Position numbers and translations under genes: made by a program. From assembly GCF_026262505.1 (NCBI RefSeq), contig NC_067207.1, positions 28,054,082 to 28,118,081 on the forward strand: a stretch of DNA of 64,000 bases. Reading direction: 5' to 3'. This DNA comes from Trichomonas vaginalis G3. Lineage: Eukaryota; Parabasalia; Trichomonadida; Trichomonadidae. Below the pieces are notes generated by a model, which saw only the letters and a program-made list of their open reading frames with translations, searched no databases and was not told where the DNA came from. Shown here in pieces: positions 32,593 to 41,792 of the stretch (position 1 is its first letter; each line of letters begins with the position of its first letter).

Positions 32593-33270
32593 TTAATTTA
32601 TAGTATTTAGGGTTAGGAAGTGGTGAAGTTCTTGTATGACCAATGAACTCATTTTAACTCCCTTACTTAAGTTTGAAATATAATATAGCTTGCTTTCTAT
32701 CCCAAATACCTGGAAATCTAATTTCGGAAAAATCATTTTTCCTCGGAAGCATTGCATCATAATTGAAAACATTCTTGAAATCGTCACTTGGTTCAGAGAA
32801 TTTGAAATCTTATACGTAATGGATTTCTTTCTTTTTAGCGACTTCATTGAATGGTGAGAAATACAATGAATTTGACAGTCATGTGTTTCCATCTTCATTT
32901 GGTACAAAACTCGTAATGAAAAGCTATTAATCTTTCTACAATTCCTTCTTCTTTCAGTTGTGCAAGAAAACTCACGTAAAGGCTGTAAAGTTTGTACTTC
33001 AATGTTAAACTTCTTTTGAAATTTTCGTAAAATGTAATTATACAGTCTTCTAACGTTATCGTCTTTAAAGTATTTGTATATGTGAATGTTTTGGGCGCTT
33101 AAAGACTGTTCGTCATTTTCTATCTCGACTTGAAGTATAAAAGTCAACCTTTCTGAAAGCACGTGTTATATACATATTTGTTATGCCAATGTACTTCTCT
33201 TCATTTATGTTCACAATCCAGTCTGTTGGAAACTTAAACGTTACTCTGTTGCCCTTTATTTTGACGTCAG
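32593..33270 (-). pseudogene. Polinton 1 decayed gene, unknown
   Basis: A minus-strand frame of 189 codons with upstream extensions in other frames. It has lysine- and tyrosine-rich sequence (HIYKYFKDDNVRRLYNYIL) and no recognised domain. It is probably a virion or protease-type gene by position, but I cannot show it. Broken. Confidence 0.3.
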
Positions 33271-33339
33271 GGTTTCACTACTGAACGCAACAGATAAAGG
33301 TATTTGTCTATACATTTAATTCGGATAAAAATAAACCAT

Positions 33340-33600
33340 TTACTCTTTCTTTGCTTCAGCTTCTTTAGCTTTTGCTTCAGCTTCTTCTCTAGCTTTCTTC
33401 GCCAGCAAACGTGGGTTCTTTTGTCTTCCAGCAGCTAATGCAGCAAGTTGTTTTCACTAAGTTTTCTCTTTGGTCTCTCTGGCTTTTGTTCTTGTTTTTG
33501 TTCCTTCAGTTCGATAAAATTTGCTCACGAATTTTTTCTTCAATGCTTCAACATCTATGACCCTTGGGTCTTGTCCGTAGGGCTGTCTGAGTCATTTGAC
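33340..33600 (-). pseudogene. Polinton 1 lysine/alanine/glutamate-rich small gene, broken
   Basis: The minus strand encodes a KAREEAEAKAKEAEAK-type helix close to its 3' end. It is probably a small basic structural protein. Broken; no family. Confidence 0.3.
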
Positions 33601-33639
33601 TGCAGATAAAAAACAAAATTAAAACTTAACCGATGTAAA

Positions 33640-34058
33640 ATGAGCTTGTCAAAATCAGAGCGAGAGTCTATTATATTAAATGACGCAAGAGGAATACAAC
33701 ATCCTTTCTATTATGTAAGTCAGAGTAAAGATGGTAAAATATACGTAAGAAAAAGAAAGGTTCCATTAGCGAATGCAGAAAGCGACAACATTAAGGTGTA
33801 GGCAAGGGTGAAGTCCATGAAGCCCATATAAAACCTTCTGTTCAAACTGAGCCACCAAAAGAACAAGAAGAAAAGAAGCCAGATGTACTTTCAATAACGA
33901 ACCAAGAGCTTATTGCAAAGTTCGTGAATTTCATTGAAAAACAAACCGAGTCAAAGAACCCTGACCCACCAGTGAAAGAAGTTGAGACAAAAGAGAATGT
34001 ACAGTTCATTGAAAATGTCAAGAAACAACTTCCACCACGAATGCAAGAAGAAGAGTGA
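33640..34058 (+). pseudogene. Polinton 1 small virion-type gene related to Polinton 2 55033
   Basis: It opens MSLSKSERESIILNDARG and contains YYVSQSKDGKIYVRKRK, which resembles YKVTFHKNGTASISKRN of Polinton 2 and HTMKDGRVQFRKIKQ of the gene at 36198. The end is acidic and proline/glutamate-rich. Broken. Confidence 0.4.
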
Positions 34059-34078
34059 GAATAATGAAGTAAATAGAT

Positions 34079-34102
34079 ATTTTTATCTGAAGTAAATACA
34101 TG
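34079..34102 (+). promoter_or_regulatory. Late-type leader motif before the capsid-type gene
   Basis: TATTTTTATCTGAAGTAAAT ends just before ATG at 34100. It is the same arrangement as 50549-50569, 50931-50950 and 57834-57855 in Polinton 2. Promoter role is inferred from recurrence. Confidence 0.5.
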
Positions 34103-35565
34103 CAGAACGAACAGCTAAACGAATTTACTCCAGCAGAGCATATTCATCAGATTCGCTCATATTTCGATATCATAGACAATGCAGTTCAAATTGGTGACAC
34201 TAAAATAGAAATATTCTGGCGCAAAGATTCCATCAACAACCTGGAACTGCTAAAGATAACACATGGTAACATTCAATCTCTCACCTCCTGGTGAAAATAT
34301 GTTGGACCTTTACAATACATTCATTACGTATAAATGGAAGGTCAATTTATTGTAGATAAAGAAATTGTTCAGGTTTCCAATAAAAAAACCCACCAGGATT
34401 TTGGATTGGTTTCGATGACGCTTTCTATGCAGTTGCTGGATATCAAATCCTTGCAAATGGTCGTATCGTATATTCTCAAGACAACGCAAGAGAAGAAGCA
34501 TATAAACTTCAAACTCACAAACTACCGAACAAATAAAGAAAGTAGATGTTTCTCAAAGACTCGACATGAAGATGTATGGAGTCATTCGGGAACATGCAGA
34601 ACAGGACAAATTGTTAGTGGTCCAATTACAGCAGGAAAATCATTTGATTTTAAGCTTCGTTTAAGAATTCCTGTTAGAAGATTCCTTCCAATAGAAGCTA
34701 TTCGATTTATTCCAGCTTTTGCAGAAACATTCAGCTTAAAGTAAAGTTCAGTAGCGAACGCCTTACAATGTACATCTATATCTGTAAATGATATCATTGC
34801 TTCAATCCAACTCTTAAAGTTGCATTTGCTTCAGATTCAAATCACCGACAAATATTTGTTCCATGGAATGAACCATTCACTATGATAACGAAGGCAGTAG
34901 AAGCTAGTGGAACAGTTACTATTACAACTGTAACCCAGCAACTATTTCGAACAAAGATGGATTTTAATGAATGTTTCATTCATCCAAAGTCATTCTCTTT
35001 AGACCCTAACATTTATACAGAACTTGTAGAACATTATACAAACGAGGCTTTATGTTTTCCTGTTAAAGTTATGGATTGGATTCCTATGGACGGTTCATTC
35101 TCAAAGAATACAGATAGTTCAAGTGCAACATTTACAGCAGCTTATACGCCTATTAATGTTAAAAGTATTTGGGCACTATTTAGAAAGAAAGACAACTATT
35201 ATGTTAATTTTGAGAACCCTAAGTTTAAATATCTTCAGCTTCCATGGGAGCTTATGGAAATATGCCTGCAGAACCGAAAAATCATATGGACCTGTATTTA
35301 TGAAATGGTTGCGAACGCCTGCAATACAAAACAATATATGATAGGATTTAATGAAGATGTTATGAGGTCATTGGTGGATGATGGTAGTGTGGAACATAAA
35401 TGGGATAGCTATGACAACACACATTTCTTATGTGGTTTTCCAACAGAAGTGACTTTGCTTCCAGCAAGGTCAAACATCTACTGCTCCAATAACATACAAA
35501 TGTCTGTTAAAGGACCTATTGAACTAGCAACTGAAAATGTACCAAAGCCACTTATTGGATTATGA
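34100..35565 (+). pseudogene. Polinton 1 probable major capsid protein
   Basis: A region of about 490 codons. It opens MQNEQLNEFTPAEHIHQIR and contains long beta-rich stretches with SIWALFRKKDNYYVNFENPK and EVTLLPARSNIYCSNN. Size, place among virion genes and beta content fit a double jelly-roll major capsid protein, but sequence alone does not settle it. Several breaks. Confidence 0.5.
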
Positions 35566-35690
35566 GGGATTGTTGCTTTGCCATTCAGGTGCGTGCTAAT
35601 GGCATCCCATAATAAGATTAGATGACTATAACTTAGCTACGGAACGACAGTGAGGAATAAAGGATGAACGTTTATTTTTAAAGCTTATAA

Positions 35691-36149
35691 ATGAGTTCTT
35701 CATCAGCTCTCGTGAACCTTCACCATCTATGAAACAAACTTTACCAAAACGATTATGGAGCACCTATTGAATATTTCTTACGAGCTGCACAATGGCAAAG
35801 AGCAGTCTCACCAAGGTTAGGTGTTCCACCAGCTCCTGTCAAAAATAGCATTTGGTCAAGTCCTTATATAAAATATGGTCTCCCACTAGGTTTGCTAGCT
35901 ACAGCAGGAGCAGTTATGATGTTGAAAAGAAATAAAGCAAATGTTGTAAATAATACTGAAGTAGCTGAAGTTAAACAAACTCCAACACCTTCGCCAAAAC
36001 CAACGCCTTCACAAGCAAAACCTTCAATGACTCCTGAACCTATGGAAGTACAAACTCCTGTTCAAAAGTCAACTCCTAAACCGACTCCAACATTTAAACC
36101 AGAACCTACTCCTCAAATAAATCGTAAAACTCCTGCGTTTCCTTACTGA
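35691..36149 (+). pseudogene. Polinton 1 membrane-anchored proline-rich protein remnant
   Basis: One hydrophobic segment (YGLPLGLLATAGAVMML) is followed by lysine/arginine and then a long proline/threonine/lysine tail (TPTPSPKPTPSQAKP). It resembles small membrane-active virion proteins of Polintons. Broken near the start. Confidence 0.45.
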
Positions 36150-36197
36150 AAAAATAACGTTATTTTTATTTAATATTAAAATTTTTATTTGATTGAA

Positions 36198-36434
36198 ATG
36201 ACAAATAAAGTCACTGAAGCAATGAAACAAAAGTTTTTGGTAGAATACATTAAATCAGGAACTATTCCAGAAGGTTTTTACATTCATACTATGAAGGATG
36301 GTAGAGTTCAGTTTAGAAAGATAAAGCAACCATTAGATAAAGAAGGTATATTAAGGAAGATTAAACTTCATGAGGACAACATTGCTGAACTTAAGAAGAA
36401 GTTAGAAGAGTTGGAGAAAGGAAGAGAGTTATAA
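36198..36434 (+). CDS. Polinton 1 small protein with C-terminal coiled coil
   Basis: A 78-residue frame (MTNKVTEAMKQKFLVEYIKS...) with a GFYIHTMKDGRVQFRK hairpin and an ideal C-terminal coiled coil (EDNIAELKKKLEELEKG). The hairpin motif recurs in 33640 and in 55033 of Polinton 2, so this is a small family of structural genes. The end of the gene reaches into the right TIR. Confidence 0.5.
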   Translation: MTNKVTEAMKQKFLVEYIKSGTIPEGFYIHTMKDGRVQFRKIKQPLDKEGILRKIKLHEDNIAELKKKLEELEKGREL

Positions 36435-36449
36435 AGCAATGAATTCAAC

Positions 36450-36499
36450 AGGGTGAAAAAAGAGGTGAAAAAACAGGTGAGATCTCACCACTTCACCTA
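36450..36499 (-). promoter_or_regulatory. Five-half-site array, GGTGA type (right TIR)
   Basis: GGTGA at 36452, 36464 and 36476, GATC at 36481-36484, TCACC at 36485 and 36493. This is the mirror copy of the left TIR array, with the same spacing. Confidence 0.75.
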
Positions 36500-36609
36500 A
36501 ATTTATTTTTGCGCTATGTTTTCATACGTGTGAGGGTGGTGATATCATTTATTTTTAAGTTTATTTTTTTATTTTATTTTTATTTTATTTTTATTTTGTT
36601 TTTATATAA

Positions 36610-36894
36610 ATGACAGAACAAAAGCAACTCATACAAATCGAAAAATATAACAAACATACATTTAAACATTTATTCTTCCTTCCTGAGTATAACATGTTCT
36701 TTACACTTCATCCTAGACCAGTAGATTATACATTGACTGTGTATAAAGATTGTCATGGTAGTTTTATAAAAACTTATGATGATGAAGGTAAGTTAACAAG
36801 ACTATGCATTTCAAAACTTGAGAAACTTTATGACTTCAAGTATGACTACAATAGGGTTAACATTGACGATGAAGATATAAAAGAAAATTTATGA
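36610..36894 (+). CDS. TIR-encoded 94-residue protein (right copy)
   Basis: Residue for residue the same as the left TIR copy. The ATG follows a long tract of TTTTATTTTTATTTTG type ending TTTTATATAA. The function is unknown. The complete identity of the two copies is evidence that the TIRs have had little time to diverge. Confidence 0.7.
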   Translation: MTEQKQLIQIEKYNKHTFKHLFFLPEYNMFFTLHPRPVDYTLTVYKDCHGSFIKTYDDEGKLTRLCISKLEKLYDFKYDYNRVNIDDEDIKENL

Positions 36895-37093
36895 GAACGT
36901 TTATTTTTTCATTAGTGAGTTCGTTAGTGAGGTGAAGTGGTTGGTGGTTTTGTAAATATTTAAGGTTAAGTTAGTGTTGTCGTTTGTGTTATAAAATATA
37001 TGTTAGCGGTTTTGTAAAGTGTCAAATTCACATATCGTGGGTAAGTAGGTGCGCAGTGCCACAGTACCCAACTAAGCCATACTAACTTACAAG

Positions 37094-38154
37094 GTTTAAG
37101 ATATGAAAAACATTTTTGAATATTTCATCGCTATCAAATCTGCGGAAACATCTGGAATATAATTTCAAATATTTGTGAAGATTTGAATTCTCAATTGCAT
37201 AATTAATTAAAAATTCATGTGAATTTAAAAAATCGGTAGATGAAATTTGCATGGGTATAAGAGGAAGTACACAATAATACCCCTGAACTACATACTCTGT
37301 AAATGAATAGTGAGGAGAAAAACTTCGCAGAATTTCAAGTGTTTTTATGAATTCTAAAGCCATCTCAGATGTTATATCGACTGCTTTATAAAATAAAACT
37401 ATAAATTTGAGAAGATAAACAAAATCTTCGTTATTTATAATTGAATTCATGTCATTAAAAAAGTTGAAATAATTTGATATTAGTATATCCGAACATGGAA
37501 GAGCAGTTGCATATCCTGGGTAATATATTTTAATAATTTTGTAAAGAAATTTGCAATTGCATAAGTTGAATATTGATTTTCGTACTCAATAATACTAGAA
37601 AAAAGTTCTTTCTTGAGTAAAACTGCGTTTTGGAAGAATTCAACGTCAAGAATATTGTTTTTAATCAAAGCAATAAATGTATCGATGATATAGAGAGAAT
37701 TGTCACTGCTGCTTATGAAACGTAATATCTCATCATATTGATCGGAAAATGTTGATAAATAAAGGTATTGTATGTTATCTAAAGCTTTAAAATGAATTAA
37801 TTTTAATGAAAAAATGAAAAAAATTTGGTTAATATAATGCGATAAATATTCGAATAAATTTTCCAGTAGTATCAAATCTATTTGAAAGATATTCGAAGAA
37901 GTGATATTTTGAATTGTGAATTTTAATATTGTTTCATTTTGTGTAGATTGCTCGATAATGAAATGTATCAAAAGATTCATTGAATATGAGTCAATGGAAA
38001 AGCTTAAATCCTTAGGGATATCCAAAATAAATCTTAATAAAGAAGATTCGTCTTGAAAATTAGCTTCCGAAAGTTCTATTTCAGTCGGAGCTGGAAGATT
38101 CCGATCATTTATGAATCTCGAAACGACAGAAAATTTGTATTGTTTATATTTCAT
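37094..38154 (-). pseudogene. 5' part of a host gene split by Polinton 1; also one frameshift
   Basis: It starts MKYKQYKFSVVSRFINDRN at 38154, twelve bases after an initiator TCATTTC. It is a leucine/isoleucine/phenylalanine-rich helical protein of the kind that is abundant in T. vaginalis as a hypothetical family, perhaps ARM/HEAT-like. The first frame ends at 37480 and the second runs to the insertion. The overlap suggests one lost base near 37545, where NFL-YKIIKIYYPGYATAL would continue the pattern. The Polinton interrupts it about 30 codons before its own stop, which is now at 14152. Such a loss at the tail might be tolerated, but the frameshift makes it a pseudogene unless it is a sequence error. 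Confidence 0.7.
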
Positions 38155-38204
38155 TATTCGAAATGATAAACTTCAAAATCTAAAATTTATTTTTGAGGAT
38201 GTTT

Positions 38205-38480
38205 TATTGTCGTCTGGGAAAAGTGACAAAATTATTATTGTCGTCTAAAAAGGTGACAAATTATTATTGTCGTCTGGAAAAGTGACAAAATTATTATTGT
38301 CGTCTAAAAAATAGATTTTTCAAGCATGTTTCGGTACCTAAATAAAGGAAGAACATCAATTCCATCTATGTATATAGTATGCAAACACGCATGATATATG
38401 GAGTAGCTCTTTATCTGGCTAAAAATCCTATTATTTGAAAATTCGCATTGTCGTCTAAAACCGCCAGACGACAATAATAA
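38205..38480. repeat. Small GTCGTCT element with inverted ends and ~30 bp tandem units
   Basis: ATTATTGTCGTCT(GG/AA)AAAAGTGACAAA repeats three to four times at 38205-38305. The inverse AGACGACAATAATAATA stands at 38466-38482. This could be a short non-autonomous transposon of about 280 bp with expanded inner repeats. No target duplication was identified. Confidence 0.5.
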
Positions 38481-39101
38481 TACCCCTTTATTTTTTTACA
38501 ATATATTTCATCCTATTGTCAAGGCTAAATTTTTCACCGGAAGTGTATCAAAAATTGATAAGATTTACGGTGATCTAATTATGACAATTCAATGCATCTC
38601 GTGATATAACGCAGATATAAACACAACTGATATTGCATAACTAATAATTGAGTCAAATAACTAAATTATGTGTTATATTTTACACATATTTCTTCAATTT
38701 TGTAATAAATGGATGTTTAACACTAATTTTTTAAGGACTTCGACTTTAGCATCACATAAATATGTTATTTTCTATATTAAAACGTAATTTTGGTGGTCTT
38801 AGAATAGAAAAATATGCAATATTCGTGGAGATAATGAGGGTTCTTAAACATGTTCTTAAAAATAAATAAAATAATACAAATCTTTATTCAATCTTTTGAT
38901 ATTGTTGGTCCTCTCTTTGTGAAAATACTTAACTTCAAAGAGTATTATGTTTTCATCAAATAGTCTCCTAGATTTGTTATGAAATTAAAATATCATGATA
39001 TTTTAAGGGCTTTTGATTTCAATATTAGAATTATTCAGTTATGTCGTGCTAATATCAATTGCTTTATACAATTAATCGTTTACAAGCTGCAAAAATCGAA
39101 C

Positions 39102-39424
39102 AATAATTTGACTTTGTAAAAAAAGTGCGTCATTTTTATTCGTTATACTTACAAAATGTAAACATTACGAGAAACATTTACATTTGTAAATGTAACAAGT
39201 AAAGTTGTATCGCATAATTTGACTTTGTAAAAAAAGTGCGTCATTTTTATTCGTTATACTTACAAAATGTAAACATTACGAGAAACATTTACATTTGTAA
39301 ATGTAACAAGTAAAGTTGTATCGCATAATTTGACTTTGTAAAAAAAGTGCGTCATTTTTATTCGTTATACTTACAAAATGTAAACATTACGAGAAACATT
39401 TACATTTGTAAATGTAACAAGTAA
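39102..39424 (+). repeat. 111 bp tandem repeat, about three copies
   Basis: The unit begins TAATTTGACTTTGTAAAAAA; its GACTTTG recurs at 39110, 39221 and 39332, a period of exactly 111. Copies are identical by eye. Each unit contains the 20 bp palindrome ACATTTACATTTGTAAATGT. The identity implies recent expansion. Confidence 0.9.
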
Positions 39425-39828
39425 ATACATCAGATTTAAATTGTAAATGTAGTTTATCTCTCTCATCTCCTTTTTAAAAGGTATTACATACATACGAACG
39501 CATGGGTCACTCAATAATTAGCGTGATAATAATTGAGGATAGACTGTAATCGTAATTTTATTTTTGGACTTATATTTCGACATTTTGAAGTCGCTTGAAA
39601 GTCTTGCAAATGATTAAATTTGGAAAATTTGACCTAAGTCTGCATTATTTTGATGACATAAACAATTCTATAAATCTGTTTTCCTAAAAATTTAAAAAGA
39701 TATAATTTCAATTTACCTAAATTTATGTAATTCATATATCACCAAAATATTTGGACTGCACTTTGTTTGTCTGCACCTAATTAAAGTCTAAATACCAATT
39801 AATTTTGGAGTTGCATTGCTTTTAATGT

Positions 39829-39908
39829 AAAAATGCACGTTTAGAAAAAGATGATAACGATTAAATTACAAAATCGATAACGACGACGATTAAATTACAA
39901 AATCGATA
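39829..39908 (+). repeat. Orphan copy of the MULE 3'-end repeat
   Basis: It matches 5239-5315 (copy A) and the inverse of 10450-10527 (copy B) with one or two differences, but no other MULE sequence flanks it. The unit contains GATTAAATTACAAAATC twice. It may be a solo end, a very short deleted MULE, or a shared genomic repeat. Confidence 0.7.
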
Positions 39909-40273
39909 ACCTCTCGAATAATCCTCTCCCTATTATGAATATCTTATTCGCAAAACACTGAATATGTAATGTCTTTATATAATAAGTGTTGTATTCTTAA
40001 AGAGATTTAATTAATCGTGTGAATTGTTTCAATTGAAAATATTTATAAGAATAATCTTATTTTATATGAAAATTATGAAACCAATAATATTTTCTTTACA
40101 AATATATGAAATAATACTTATTATCTTAAATATGTTCCATGAGATAACGATAATGGAATCTATTTCATTAGTGGGAATAGATGTATTAATACAATATCGT
40201 TTTTTATACAAATTAATAATTTAATCATAGTTTGATATAAGTTTTGTACACAATTTGATGGAAGTAAGGTAGT

Positions 40274-40356
40274 CACAAAATCTAAGTAGTGAGGCTCTCA
40301 AAAATTGAACCGTACTCCATACAAAATTTGTGTACCATCACTACTTAGATTTTGTG
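40274..40356. repeat. 19 bp perfect inverted repeat
   Basis: CACAAAATCTAAGTAGTGA at 40274-40292 and its exact inverse at 40338-40356, with a 45-base loop. It could be a tiny fold-back element. Confidence 0.8.
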
Positions 40357-41257
40357 GCCTTCAATTGAGAGGTTAGTTTTGATAGAGCACGTTATAAAAT
40401 TAAAAGGGAAAAATAAATAAAATTTAAACATTTAATTATATATAATGTAAGGAGTGTAATTCCAAATTTTCTAAAAACTATTCAAATTTGAGCATTTTTT
40501 TTGAAATAGTAAATCTAATATGTACATCTAATAACAACATGATTCATCACCTTTTCAAGCTCTGCAGTCAATTTTTTGAAATTTGATTGAAATAAATGTA
40601 GCAAAAATTACATTTCATTAGGGAATATATGAGTTTCTCTGGAAACAGGCTGATAAATTTTAAATTTTGTCCAATCAACATGAATGCATTGAGAAATTTG
40701 GATTGATTTTCTGGTAGAATCTGGAACAATTCAACCATGTATAAATGGATCATGTAATCATCATGAAATGTTAGTGTTAGAGTTCAAAAGAAACAGAATG
40801 AGTGGAAATCAAACACAATCTGAATAATTTTAAACGTATACAATCTTTAAGTTTGTATTTTGAATTCTACATATATGATTGTGTAATTCGTTCTTTCAAA
40901 TTTTCGGATTCAGGCATGTTTTGATAAAATTCATTCCCAAAAACGTCAATTAACAATTAAATTTAGTGTATTTTAAATATATATACGTATTATATTTTAG
41001 AAATTATATTAAATTCGCAAAATTTTAAGTTTTAAACAAAAATAAAAAATGTTCAAAATATGTAATTATGCATAGAATATTAAAATTTACATGTTAGCAA
41101 TTTTTTGAATTGCTTTCAATTTTCATATTGAATTTTTTAAGATTTTTTTCTGAAATAATAAGCAAGAATATCAACCTAAATAATATTAAATTCCATGCGT
41201 TAATTTACCCTCAAAAGTCATTGACCGCCTCTCAATCTAGATTTTGTGAGTACTTTA

Positions 41258-41353
41258 ATACCGTAGGTTGAATAGCCCGAGACCAATTTCAAAGGTCGTG
41301 TACCAATACCGTAGGTTGAATAGCCCGAGACCAATTTCAAAGGTCGTGTACCA
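41258..41353 (+). repeat. 48 bp tandem duplication
   Basis: CCGTAGGTTGAATAGCCCGA starts at 41261 and again at 41309; the two 48 bp copies are identical by eye. It is more GC-rich than its surroundings. Confidence 0.9.
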
Positions 41354-41792
41354 ATAAAAAATTTTGAATCAATTTACACAACGTGCCCATTTTACTCGCT
41401 CAATATTTGAGAAAATAATTCAATTTTGAGAAGAATGGTCCTCTGCGTTTTGAGTGAGTGACGAAAAAAAATCTTGATTTTGTTTATTATTCCAATCTAT
41501 TTTTGTTTTGTATTTTTTTAATTGTAATTGAATCATAAAAATGAACTTTATTCTTTGTCCTTGCAAATGTAGAACCAGAGTATTCTTTGCTTTTCATTTT
41601 GATTTCAATTGCAGAAGTTAGCTTTGAAGTTATGCACATTTTTCTTGATATGATTTACAGACATATTAAATCTAATGAAACAGCAACAACTACATTAGCA
41701 ATACTTGTTTCATTTGTTATAAGCTGATAAAGATGATATTTTGAGATTTGCCTACTGTTCGAAACTTAATAATGATGTATTTTCTAATTTAA

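Larger units (their letters stand above)
14254..37087. mobile_element. Polinton/Maverick element 1, complete by its ends
   Basis: 22,834 bp. It begins AGTTAGTATGG and ends with the exact inverse, with TIRs of about 660-670 bp and a 6 bp target duplication TACAAG, all typical of Polintons (5'-AG ends, 6 bp TSD). It carries the family's gene set: RVE integrase, protein-primed-type DNA polymerase B, an FtsK/HerA-like packaging ATPase and capsid-type proteins, plus a tail-fibre-like gene and a KilA-N module. Many genes are disrupted, roughly fifteen or more breaks over the element, but integrase, the KilA-N/GIY-YIG gene and several small genes look whole. A mariner sits inside. The near-identical TIRs point to a recent insertion. 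Confidence 0.97.
36418..37087 (-). repeat. Polinton 1 right terminal inverted repeat
   Basis: The inverse copy of 14254-14913, about 10 bp longer through one simple-repeat difference. It is directly followed by the second TACAAG target duplication (37088-37093). The near identity of the two repeats argues for a young insertion. Confidence 0.95.

Noticed and set aside
39102-39424. Possible CRISPR array
   Set aside because: The 111 bp units are head to tail with no variable spacers.
40024-40224. 66-codon hydrophobic frame
   Set aside because: Composed almost only of I, L, F, M and Y, as expected from random AT-rich sequence.
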